From Stutzerimonas stutzeri (GTDB lineage Bacteria > Pseudomonadota > Gammaproteobacteria > Pseudomonadales > Pseudomonadaceae), in assembly GCF_015291885.1 (NCBI RefSeq), contig NZ_CP036186.1, positions 1,691,001 through 1,755,000 on the forward strand: a stretch of 64,000 nucleotides of DNA, given 5' to 3'. Below the pieces are notes generated by a model that worked only from the letters and a program-made list of their open reading frames with translations, was not told the DNA's origin and made no database searches. This document shows, piece by piece, positions 24,305-32,915 of this stretch (its first letter is position 1; the number at the start of each line of letters is the position of its first letter). The translations under genes were made by a program, and so were the position numbers.

Positions 24305-26650
24305 ATGATGGATTTGCTGCAACACCTGATCCCCGATTTCGCCCATATGTTCAGCGCCAACCCTAACGGCATCAGTGCCTGGTTCTGGTTGGTCACTGCA
24401 CTGATCTTCGGGTTTTCGCTGTTCTTCCTGATGCTGCATTTCCGGCATTTCAAAGCGCGCATGCGAGCACTGCGCTCGCTGCTGGACGGGCAGAGCAAGG
24501 ACGCCCTGGCTGCCAGCCGAAGAGAAACGCTGCACAAGGCGCAGGAGCTGAAGGCATCCAATGTCGGCATGCTCTGGCGCGAATTCGATGAAAGCCTCGT
24601 GCAGTCGTCCGACCAGCAAAAGCTGTTCAACACTCTGGATGCCGAGCATTTCTTCAATGCGCGCACGCTGGCGAGCGGTCTGACTGCCAGCCGCCTGCTG
24701 GCTGCGGCGCCCAGCTTCCTGGTGGCGGTCGGTGTGTTGGGTACCTTCGTTGGTTTGACCGTTGGGCTTGAGGGGCTGGTGGGCACGTCCGACGAGATCG
24801 AAGCGCTGAAGGGCGGCATCAACAAGCTGATCTCCGGCGCTGCTGTGGCGTTCATGACATCTGTGTGGGGCGTTGCCTTCAGCCTGCTGCTGAACATCAT
24901 CGAGAAGATGTTCGAGCGTAGTGCGCTGATCGATATCCAGAAGTTGCAGCACGATATCGATTTTCTCTACCCACGCATTCCCGCCGAGCAATCGCTGGTG
25001 CATATCGCGGAATACGGGAAGGAGAGCAAGGAAGCGCTGCAGGAATTGCACGAGCGCATTGGCGATCGGCTGCAGGAAACCCTCAATGGCATGAATGAGG
25101 CCATGCAGACAGCGCTGACCGATGCGCTGAACAACATCATGGCTCCCGCTATTCAGACTTTGGTTAGCACTACCAGCCAGCAATCTACCCAGGTGCTGGA
25201 AACCCTGGTTGGAAGCTTCATGGACGGCATGACGTCGGTTGGCCGGGAGCAGGGCAGCCAGATGCAACAGGCCGCTGCCGACGTGAACGCGGCCGTAAGC
25301 GGCATGAGTGAGCGACTAAACCAGCTGTTCACCAGTTTGAGCGAGCAACAGGGACGGCAGATGGAGGCGGCGCAGCAGCAGAGCACCCAGTTCGAAGCTC
25401 AATTGCAACGCATTGCCGGCTCTGCAGATCAGCGGCAGGAACAGCTGGAGCAGCGTTTCAGCGAGCTGATGGCCGGACTGTCGAGCCAGTTGCAGGGGCA
25501 ATTGGGCTCTGCGCAGCGCCGCGATGAAGAGCGGCAGGCGATGTTCGAGCGTTTGCTGAGTGAATCCAGTGCCAATCAGGCTGCGCTTCTGGAGAAGTTC
25601 TCCAGTTCCACTCAGGACCAGATGCGAGTGATGGCCGAGGCGGGCAATGAGCGCCATAACAACCTGGAGAAGGTGTTCTCCCGGTTGATGATGAACCTGA
25701 ACACGCAGCTCGATACGCAGATGGGGGCCGCCGAGCAGCGTGAGCAGGCCAGGGCGCAGCGCCACGAGGAGCAGCAAGCGGCGGCACTGGCGCAACAGCA
25801 GCAGCTGATCGGCAATCTGGGCCAGACCAGCCAACAGCAGATCGGCGCCATTGCCGAATCCGCGGCGACGCAACAGCGCAATCTCGAGGAAACGTTCAGC
25901 AAGCTGCTCGGCAGTTTCAATGAGCAGGTCAGCGGGTACGGCGTGCAGGCGGAGCAGCGTGAGCAGAGCCGCCAGCAGCGCTTTAACGAACAACTGGAAA
26001 ACATGGCTGCGCAGCAGCAGGAATTGCTGGCAGGTATCGCGTCCGCCGTTCAGGTTACGCAGCAGCAGAGCAGGCAAATGGCTGAGCAGCATCAGCAGCT
26101 GATGACGCGCCTGCAACAGGCTACTGAAGCGGCCGCGACCAGTAGCAAGCACATGGATAGCAGCGCCAATCAGTTGGGCCTGCTTTCTGCCAACCTTCGT
26201 CAGGCCTCCGACGCGCTTGGCCAGCGCCTGGAGGCAGTAACCCAGAGCGTGGAAGCTGCGAGCACACAGAATGGCGCGTTGGCTGCACAACTGCAGGGCC
26301 AGGCAAGTTCGCTGTCGCAGCTGCAGGCAGCACTACTCGAGGGCGCGCAGCGCTTCGAGCAGGCCGCAAGCGAAGCACGCAATGGCTTTGGTGACATGAA
26401 ACAAACTCAGCAGGAATTCCTGTCCGGCGTAAGGCATGAATTTACAACGCTGGGTGAGACGCTGCGTGCCCAAGTGGAGGCAGTTGAAAAGCAGGCTGAA
26501 GAGTGGCTGCGCAGCTACGCCACCGAAGTGCGTACGCAGACTGAGGACCGCATGAACAAGTGGAACGAGGTCTCGCTTGCCTATGCCGATCAGATGCATC
26601 GCAACGTCCAGGCCGTCAGCGGCATTTTGGATGAGCTGGAGGCCCGCTGA
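24305..26650 (+). CDS. zorA: Zorya defence protein ZorA (MotA/ExbB-like channel with long cytoplasmic tail)
   Basis: The 781-aa protein has an N-terminal membrane helix (FWLVTALIFGFSLFFLMLHF) and two more forming the MotA/TolQ-like channel (FLVAVGVLGTFVGLTVGLEG; ISGAAVAFMTSVWGVAFSLL). More than 550 residues of Gln/Glu/Ala-rich coiled coil follow. In Zorya, ZorA and ZorB form a proton-driven rotary motor in the inner membrane whose long intracellular tail is needed for anti-phage signalling. The tail here has several approximate repeats (QQRNLEETFSKLLGSF, EERQAMFERLLSE, HNNLEKVFSRLMMNL). Its stop overlaps the zorB start. The ATG at 24,305 is chosen over an upstream TTG. Confidence 0.92.
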   Translation: MMDLLQHLIPDFAHMFSANPNGISAWFWLVTALIFGFSLFFLMLHFRHFKARMRALRSLLDGQSKDALAASRRETLHKAQELKASNVGMLWREFDESLVQSSDQQKLFNTLDAEHFFNARTLASGLTASRLLAAAPSFLVAVGVLGTFVGLTVGLEGLVGTSDEIEALKGGINKLISGAAVAFMTSVWGVAFSLLLNIIEKMFERSALIDIQKLQHDIDFLYPRIPAEQSLVHIAEYGKESKEALQELHERIGDRLQETLNGMNEAMQTALTDALNNIMAPAIQTLVSTTSQQSTQVLETLVGSFMDGMTSVGREQGSQMQQAAADVNAAVSGMSERLNQLFTSLSEQQGRQMEAAQQQSTQFEAQLQRIAGSADQRQEQLEQRFSELMAGLSSQLQGQLGSAQRRDEERQAMFERLLSESSANQAALLEKFSSSTQDQMRVMAEAGNERHNNLEKVFSRLMMNLNTQLDTQMGAAEQREQARAQRHEEQQAAALAQQQQLIGNLGQTSQQQIGAIAESAATQQRNLEETFSKLLGSFNEQVSGYGVQAEQREQSRQQRFNEQLENMAAQQQELLAGIASAVQVTQQQSRQMAEQHQQLMTRLQQATEAAATSSKHMDSSANQLGLLSANLRQASDALGQRLEAVTQSVEAASTQNGALAAQLQGQASSLSQLQAALLEGAQRFEQAASEARNGFGDMKQTQQEFLSGVRHEFTTLGETLRAQVEAVEKQAEEWLRSYATEVRTQTEDRMNKWNEVSLAYADQMHRNVQAVSGILDELEAR

Positions 26651-27414
26651 TGCGCTTTCGCAAGTCGCATGATGTGGCCGTCGATGAGGAAAACCCGTAC
26701 TGGATGTCCTTCTCGGACATTATGTCGGCGCTGCTGGTGATCTTCATTCTGGCCTCGGTGATCCTGATCCTGCAGCTGATGGACATTCAGCAGAAGCTGG
26801 AGGAGCGGCAGGTCCAGTTCGAACAGGAAATCGAAGAGCTGAAAAAGGCGGAGCAAGTGCGCCGCACCATCCTCGATGAGGCAGTTGAGGCACTGCGCAG
26901 GCGCGGCATCAAGGTGGAGGTCAGCGAGAATCACACGGTGCTGAGTATTCCCAACGACCTTCTTGGCTTCGATACCGGTGCCTATGAAATCCATTCGGCC
27001 TATCAGGCGCGAGCGCTTGAGATCGGCAAGGTCATCAATGAGGTGATCTCGCGTGATGACCGGGTGGAATTTCTGGACACGATTTTTATCGAGGGCCACA
27101 CGGATAATCGCCCGTTGCAGGGATTCATGGGCAAAGGCAACTGGGGGCTTTCCACCTTTCGTGCTATTTCGCTCTGGCAGTTCTGGGGCGACGCCTTGGC
27201 GCGCGAGGAGCAGTTGTCGCGCCTGAACAACAAGGACGGAAAACCGCTGTTCTCGGTCAGCGGGTATGGCGAAACACGTCCGGCCGTGGCCGATCAGGTC
27301 ACGGAGGAAGACTTCAAACGTAATCGCCGAATCGACATTCGTTTCACCATCCGTCGTCCGGATAGCGCGCAGTACGAGCAAGTCAAGGAGCGGCTGGGGG
27401 AGGCCAAGCCATGA
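26650..27414 (+). CDS. zorB: Zorya defence protein ZorB (MotB-like with OmpA peptidoglycan-binding domain)
   Basis: The 254-aa protein has one N-terminal membrane helix with a membrane-embedded Asp (PYWMSFSDIMSALLVIFILA), as in MotB and ExbD, a coiled plug/linker (QQKLEERQVQFEQEIEELKK), and an OmpA-like domain with IFIEGHTDNRPLQG, SVSGYGETRPAV and FKRNRRIDIRF, the peptidoglycan-contacting residues. It should anchor the ZorA motor to the cell wall. The zorA stop and zorB start share TGATG, and zorB overlaps zorC by 4 bases. Confidence 0.93.
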   Translation: MRFRKSHDVAVDEENPYWMSFSDIMSALLVIFILASVILILQLMDIQQKLEERQVQFEQEIEELKKAEQVRRTILDEAVEALRRRGIKVEVSENHTVLSIPNDLLGFDTGAYEIHSAYQARALEIGKVINEVISRDDRVEFLDTIFIEGHTDNRPLQGFMGKGNWGLSTFRAISLWQFWGDALAREEQLSRLNNKDGKPLFSVSGYGETRPAVADQVTEEDFKRNRRIDIRFTIRRPDSAQYEQVKERLGEAKP

Positions 27415-29666
27415 GGCTGCCTCCAGTAGAGTTTCCTGCGGCCAGCTGGGGCGCTCAGATGCTCGAGCGCTGGACTGTACTGGCAAAAAAGGCTGCCACT
27501 ATGGAGGCGAGTGTCGGAAACAATGATGCCTATGAGCGCACGAGCGCCGAACTGCATCGTATGGCTCAAACACTGCGCTTTGATGCGCTGCCGGAGATGT
27601 TAAAGCGCCGGATAACGGCTCGGACGCTGACCTCGCTGTGGCTCAAAAACGAAGTAATCGAACTTCTAAATGCACGCTTGCTAACCACCATGCTGAGAGC
27701 GCAGCAGCCACGTCTTACGCCGATGACGCTGCGGCAGCTGGCACAGCTGTATTTTCGGCGATTCGATCGATTGGGCGAAAAGGAAGGGGTGCGCGAGCTT
27801 CTGGAGCGAAGCCTGTTACAGCAGCTTGACCTGATACCGCCGTCGAAGATCCAGACATCGCGAGCCGATCCACTGGTTACGCTCAAGCGCGAGGGGCATT
27901 GGTTGCTAAGCCTCGATGGTCCACGTTATCTCGCTGAACGAGTACGTCAAGGCGGACGTGAGCTTGGCGAGACGTTCATGGAGCTCGGTCTGCACGGCTT
28001 TGATGATGGCCGTTATGGTGATATCTGCAGGGCGCACTTTTATCTCGAAACGTTACGACACTTGCCCCTTGGCGAGTCCGATCCGGTGCTGGATGAGTTG
28101 CTTAAGCCTACAGTGGCCAAGGCGCCCTTTGAAGGCACACGGCGAATCGGCCATGTTGCGCTTGAGATTCTGATCGACCGTGCTGGCCAGGAACCCGGCG
28201 AAGTCTGGCAGAACTTCATTCTTAACTTGGCTGGCGATCCTCGTATCTCCAGCTCCGCGGTGAACTTCCGGGAGTGGTGGCAGCCGTTGGGTGAAGAGCG
28301 CATTCAAAAGGTTCGGGGCTGGTTGTCCAAAGAGGACCTGCGGCTGTTCCTGCAGGCCGTTGAGCAATACGGGCTTGAAACAGCCAATACGGAAATGCAG
28401 CGGATGTTCCCCGCCCGCAAGCGATTCCTTGAAGGGCTCTTCAAGCTGAAGTTAATTCGTAACACTCGCCTCCTACTGGGCGGCAAGGCTCAACAATCGG
28501 TCAAGCGGATCCTGGGTAAGGACGTTAAGACCAGCTTCGCGCGGATGGATGGGCAGATGACGGACAAGGCCGTCATTTATCTGGACTGCGGTGACTTCCA
28601 TCTGGTCGAGGGCTCACATAGTTTCAAAATCTGGGTCTACTTGGCCGCGCCTGGTGAAGCCCTAAGAACTTATGAGCGCAATACCTTCAGTCACTACGAC
28701 CTGACCACCACGGTCCCCGGAACTTATAAGAAACTCTACCCTGGGTTGCCTTACGATGCTTTTGTGCACACCCCACACGCCTGGCAGAACAAAGTCTTCA
28801 CCTTCCTAGCCGAGAATGGCATTGCTCTTGATGTCGAGCAGCTTCTGAGCGCTGAGGACTACCGCCTTCAGCTCCGTAAATTCGGAATCCCTGCCGTAAG
28901 TGCAAAGCGCACGGTGGTTCCCGCTCCGGCGAAAGAAGGAGCCAAAGCGGTAACGCGATCGCCGAAGGCTGCTCAACAAGGAACTGAACACGCTGCGGCG
29001 CTGCCGTCACGCAACGCCGATGTGCCAACCCCACCAGGGCGTTCAGCTGATGTATCAGTGGCTGCAAATGGTGCGGTGAGTTCAAGCGCCGTTGCCTCCG
29101 GGCGCGACAACCCGGTTCTGCAACGAACGAAGCTGCCGCCTTTTAGCTCGCTCCAGCTGGCGGCCCTGCGTTATCTCGAGACTCATCCACGTTGCGGTTT
29201 CTATGCGTTGCTGGAAGCAGTAAGCAACCAGGGCGGCAATGTGTTGAACGTGAAAACAATGTTGGAGAGCAGCCTCTCTCAGTACGTCCAGCAGGACGAA
29301 GAGAGGAAGTGGTTGCTGTCGACCCATGGTGAGCAGTTGTTAGCCGAGCTGGCCAGGTCGGAGCCATCGGATGCAAGTCAGAGCGTGCCGAGCGCGGCAG
29401 ATATGAACGCAAACGACAACGCAGGCTCGAGGGTCGCTAGGCTAGAGCCATTTGCGCTGGCCGTATTGCGTTATTTCGCGGCCAACCCAGGCGATAAGGT
29501 TCGTTATGCGGCAAATGTACTTGAAGTCGACGCGAGGCTGGTAAATCAGGCTCTATACGGGCCATTGAATGGGATCTGTACGCAGGATGACAAGTACGGA
29601 TGGCAGCTGACGGGCGCGGCTCAACGGGAGCTGGAAGCGTTCGAGGCTGAGGGGAGAGAGCAGTAA
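27411..29666 (+). CDS. zorC: Zorya type I protein ZorC (EH-signature) with an extra C-terminal tandem-domain extension
   Basis: The 751-aa product carries the EH-signature fold of ZorC in roughly 30-500. Recognisable stretches are GFDDGRYGDICRAHFYLETL, then VNFREWWQPLG, ARMDGQMTDKAVIYLDCGDF with FHLVEGSHSFKIWVYL, and YPGLPYDAFVHTPHAWQNKV. ZorC is a DNA-binding effector thought to be activated by the ZorAB motor. A low-complexity Pro/Ala/Thr linker (about 505-570) then leads to two similar ~75-residue units that look like winged helices: LPPFSSLQLAALRYLETHPR near 573 and LEPFALAVLRYFAANPGD near 678. From memory, canonical type I ZorC is nearer 560 aa, so the extension is unusual. It overlaps zorB by 4 bases and zorD by 1. 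Confidence 0.88.
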   Translation: MRLPPVEFPAASWGAQMLERWTVLAKKAATMEASVGNNDAYERTSAELHRMAQTLRFDALPEMLKRRITARTLTSLWLKNEVIELLNARLLTTMLRAQQPRLTPMTLRQLAQLYFRRFDRLGEKEGVRELLERSLLQQLDLIPPSKIQTSRADPLVTLKREGHWLLSLDGPRYLAERVRQGGRELGETFMELGLHGFDDGRYGDICRAHFYLETLRHLPLGESDPVLDELLKPTVAKAPFEGTRRIGHVALEILIDRAGQEPGEVWQNFILNLAGDPRISSSAVNFREWWQPLGEERIQKVRGWLSKEDLRLFLQAVEQYGLETANTEMQRMFPARKRFLEGLFKLKLIRNTRLLLGGKAQQSVKRILGKDVKTSFARMDGQMTDKAVIYLDCGDFHLVEGSHSFKIWVYLAAPGEALRTYERNTFSHYDLTTTVPGTYKKLYPGLPYDAFVHTPHAWQNKVFTFLAENGIALDVEQLLSAEDYRLQLRKFGIPAVSAKRTVVPAPAKEGAKAVTRSPKAAQQGTEHAAALPSRNADVPTPPGRSADVSVAANGAVSSSAVASGRDNPVLQRTKLPPFSSLQLAALRYLETHPRCGFYALLEAVSNQGGNVLNVKTMLESSLSQYVQQDEERKWLLSTHGEQLLAELARSEPSDASQSVPSAADMNANDNAGSRVARLEPFALAVLRYFAANPGDKVRYAANVLEVDARLVNQALYGPLNGICTQDDKYGWQLTGAAQRELEAFEAEGREQ

Positions 29667-32600
29667 TGAGACTTTTCGATGTTCTGAAGTCGTTGATTGG
29701 CGAACGTGATGTGGCGGTCGGTAGTCAGGAGGGGTTTGCGTCGAGTGCAGACTCCAACGGAGTCAATTTTTATCTTCCCGTCCAGACGTTCAAAGCGTTG
29801 CAGGAAGGCAAGGGCAACGCGCTGCAGAAAATTCAGCTGATTGTCCTGAACATGCTCGCTGAGCAGGGCATAGCAGAGCATACGGCCAACGGCTTTCATA
29901 TCGGCGCTGAAGATATTGCCGGTATGGACAGTGAGCAGGCCGATATTCTGCGGCTGCCACGGCGGTTCACGGGGCGCTTTCAGACTTCCATCAGCGGGCG
30001 CACAGGTAACAGCGGCTTTCGCGTTGGGCTTGCCGTTGAAGTGGCTGAAGGCGTTACACCTTTCTCGCGCAAAGGCCCGTATTTATACCTGACGAGTACC
30101 GAGCGCTACTGGCTTACGCCAGCTGAGCTAATGGGGCTGATGGCTTGGGAAAAGCATGAATCTCTCGATCCTGCACAGCGAGGGGAGGCGGCTAACCTTC
30201 GTTTGATGGCCGAGCTACAGACAGCTGCCCGAAGCGGTATGCGCATCGATCTGAGTCATTTCGATCGGCTTGATGTTGTCGTGCCGGAAAATGTTGGCGT
30301 CATTGCGACCCGACTGCCAGATGGCAGCCTGATGCTGTGCCCGAGTCTGGGGGATGGATCGACGCCCGATCAGCTGGAGAAGCGCTGGTCGCAGCTCGAC
30401 ATGAGCGCTGGCGGGGGTGTGCTGCGAATCGACAATCGTGTGGTGTTGCTCGATCAGGCCAAGATGGACGGCATTCGCAATGTGCTGGCCAACAAACGAA
30501 TCCCGCCAGATAAGGTCGCCGAGTTCATCGCCTCGCCTACGGCCTTTCTGGATGCTGCACTGGTAAATCTCGAGGTCGGTTTCTCGGTCCGCGTAGCTGG
30601 CATTGGCAAGCTGCAGCATATGGACTTTGGCGCGTTGGATACGGCTAAGAATGACTGGTTTGCCTTGGATAAGCGCCCCGCACCGGCTGAAATCATTGCC
30701 AAGGTGGTTCAGACGCCGGAAGAACTGCAGCGCTTCGAGGAAGTATTACAGGCCGCGTTGGAACAGGGTGCAACGAGTCTGAGCTTTGCCGGCGAGGTCA
30801 TCGACATCTCGGACGTGCCCCTTGTTGCGCGTCAATTGGAACGGGTGAGGGAGACGTTCGACAAGTCCGAGCTGACGGACCAATTCGACACACTGGAAGA
30901 CGACTTTGACGAGCTAAAGGAAAAGGTTGCCGTTATTCTTAAAGATGCCGGCGAGATCAACTCAACGCTGCTGGCAAAAGCCAGCAACGCTCGTTTGCTG
31001 GACTCGCCAAACTGGTCCGCTTATGCGCGGCAGCCATTCCCGCATCAGGTCGAAGGTGTTGAGTGGATGCTCAGGCTGATGAGCGTCGCGTTATCCGACG
31101 ATCATGATGACCTCTATCGCCTGCAGGGCAGCCTTCTTGCCGATGACATGGGGCTGGGCAAGACATACATGTCGCTGGTCGCAATCGGTGAATACCTGGC
31201 GGCCCAGCGGCGTAGCGAAAAGCCGCAGAAACCAGTCTTGGTAGTCGCACCACTTAGTCTGTTGGAAAACTGGGAAGACGAAGTAGGAAAGACATTCCAC
31301 GGCATTCCGTTCCGTGATCTGGTGGTGCTGCAATCTGGAAGAGATTTAAACAGTTACCGCGTCAAGGGCGCCGAGCGGGAGTCGGTTCAGCTTGCTGCCT
31401 TGGCCGATGATGACGGCATGATGGATGCCCAGAGCATTCGTTATGCGTTAACCATTGGGCCAGAGGCGGGTCCTCAGCGTCTGGATATGGATCGTCGTTT
31501 GGTTTTAACAACGTACCAGACGCTGCGTGACTACCAGTTTTCTCTGTGCAGGATCGACTGGGGCATGGTCATTTTCGACGAGGCGCAGAACATCAAGAAC
31601 CCTAACGCACTGCAAACCCGTGCGGCAAAGGGGTTAAAGGCTGACTTCAAATTGTTGGCCACAGGCACGCCCGTGGAGAACAGCCTCGGCGACTTCTGGT
31701 GTTTGATGGATACGGCTCAGCCAGGGTTGTTTGGCAGCTGGGAAAACTACCGAGACACTTGGATCAAGCCGATTCTCTCGGCCGGCGAGGAGGAGCGCGA
31801 CGAGGTCCGTGTTCGTCTGGGTGAGCAACTGCGCAAGGCTGTCGGGCCGTTCATGCTGCGTCGCGTGAAGGAAGACCAGCTCAAAGGCCTGCCCAGCAAA
31901 ACTATCCGTAGTGGGGTAGAGCAGGTCGATCGAGGCATTCAGCGTTACGCGCCTGAGTTGGGTGTCTCAATGCGCGGGATTCAATTGCAGGTGTATGACG
32001 ATGTGCTAGATGGATACCGTGCTCGACGCGCCAGCGCAGATGACATGCGTGGTTCGGCTCTAGCGGCGCTTACGCAGTTGCGCTCGGTATCGTTGCACCC
32101 TCGTTTGGATGATGAACCATCGCTCTACAGTCGGGATGGCCACCATGCGCGGCAGTTGATGTCCGAGTCCGGCAAGCTAGCCGTGATGCTCAAACTGCTG
32201 GACGAGATTCGGGATAAGGGCGAAAAGGTCATCCTGTTCATGATGACCAAGCGCCTGCAAAGGGTTTTGAAACTGTGGCTTGATCAGATCTACGGCCTGG
32301 ACATTGCAGTTATCAACGGAGATACAAAAGCGGTAGCTACCAAAGCGGAAGAAATGACTCGTAAGAAGCTCATTTCAGCATTTGAAGCGAAGTCAGGATT
32401 CAATCTCTTGATCATGTCTCCGGTCGCAGCGGGTGTAGGGTTGACGGTTGTCGGAGCTAACCACGTTGTTCACCTGGAACGGCACTGGAACCCAGCAAAA
32501 GAGGCGCAGGCCTCTGACCGTGTCTATCGCATCGGGCAGCAGAAGGAGGTGTTTATTCATCTGCCCGCCGTAACGCATCCGCAATTCGATTCTTTCGATG

Positions 32601-32704
32601 TGCATCTGGATCGGCTGCTGCGCGGAAAGTTAATGCTCAAGGACGCGGTGGTGACACCGGAAGCGGTTAGTGAGAGCGAGATGATTTACTCAATGGGGCT
32701 TTAG
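29666..32704 (+). CDS. zorD: Zorya type I protein ZorD (SNF2/Swi2 helicase effector)
   Basis: The 1012-aa protein has a ~440-residue N-terminal region followed by a complete SNF2 ATPase: PFPHQVEGVEWMLRLM, Walker A LADDMGLGKTYMS (~492), the DEAQ box VIFDEAQNIKNPNALQ (~637), LLATGTPVENSLGDFW, and motif VI QASDRVYRIGQQKEVFI (~953). ZorD is the DNA-targeting effector of type I Zorya, acting with ZorC once ZorAB senses envelope perturbation. Start TAATG overlaps the zorC stop. Presence of ZorC plus SNF2 ZorD, rather than HNH ZorE, makes this type I. Confidence 0.93.
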   Translation: MRLFDVLKSLIGERDVAVGSQEGFASSADSNGVNFYLPVQTFKALQEGKGNALQKIQLIVLNMLAEQGIAEHTANGFHIGAEDIAGMDSEQADILRLPRRFTGRFQTSISGRTGNSGFRVGLAVEVAEGVTPFSRKGPYLYLTSTERYWLTPAELMGLMAWEKHESLDPAQRGEAANLRLMAELQTAARSGMRIDLSHFDRLDVVVPENVGVIATRLPDGSLMLCPSLGDGSTPDQLEKRWSQLDMSAGGGVLRIDNRVVLLDQAKMDGIRNVLANKRIPPDKVAEFIASPTAFLDAALVNLEVGFSVRVAGIGKLQHMDFGALDTAKNDWFALDKRPAPAEIIAKVVQTPEELQRFEEVLQAALEQGATSLSFAGEVIDISDVPLVARQLERVRETFDKSELTDQFDTLEDDFDELKEKVAVILKDAGEINSTLLAKASNARLLDSPNWSAYARQPFPHQVEGVEWMLRLMSVALSDDHDDLYRLQGSLLADDMGLGKTYMSLVAIGEYLAAQRRSEKPQKPVLVVAPLSLLENWEDEVGKTFHGIPFRDLVVLQSGRDLNSYRVKGAERESVQLAALADDDGMMDAQSIRYALTIGPEAGPQRLDMDRRLVLTTYQTLRDYQFSLCRIDWGMVIFDEAQNIKNPNALQTRAAKGLKADFKLLATGTPVENSLGDFWCLMDTAQPGLFGSWENYRDTWIKPILSAGEEERDEVRVRLGEQLRKAVGPFMLRRVKEDQLKGLPSKTIRSGVEQVDRGIQRYAPELGVSMRGIQLQVYDDVLDGYRARRASADDMRGSALAALTQLRSVSLHPRLDDEPSLYSRDGHHARQLMSESGKLAVMLKLLDEIRDKGEKVILFMMTKRLQRVLKLWLDQIYGLDIAVINGDTKAVATKAEEMTRKKLISAFEAKSGFNLLIMSPVAAGVGLTVVGANHVVHLERHWNPAKEAQASDRVYRIGQQKEVFIHLPAVTHPQFDSFDVHLDRLLRGKLMLKDAVVTPEAVSESEMIYSMGL

Positions 32705-32915
32705 TCACGTTACGGGCATGCCTAGTCGGAAGCGGGGCTTGCTGCAAGGTCCGCATTCGCCCAAGGGGCAGTCAAGCGACCGTTGCACTGCCTGCTAGGC
32801 AACGATATCGCCCCCGGGCCGCGCTATTACATCTCTTCTGTAACGATGCTGTGACCCACCTGCTCAGCCAGGACCACTAACCTTGCGTTGGTGTGCTAGA
32901 TATCGCTAGAGCAGT

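Noticed and set aside
24305..27414. Flagellar stator genes motA/motB
   Set aside because: ZorA's huge coiled-coil tail and coupling to zorC and zorD identify Zorya; no flagellar genes are nearby.
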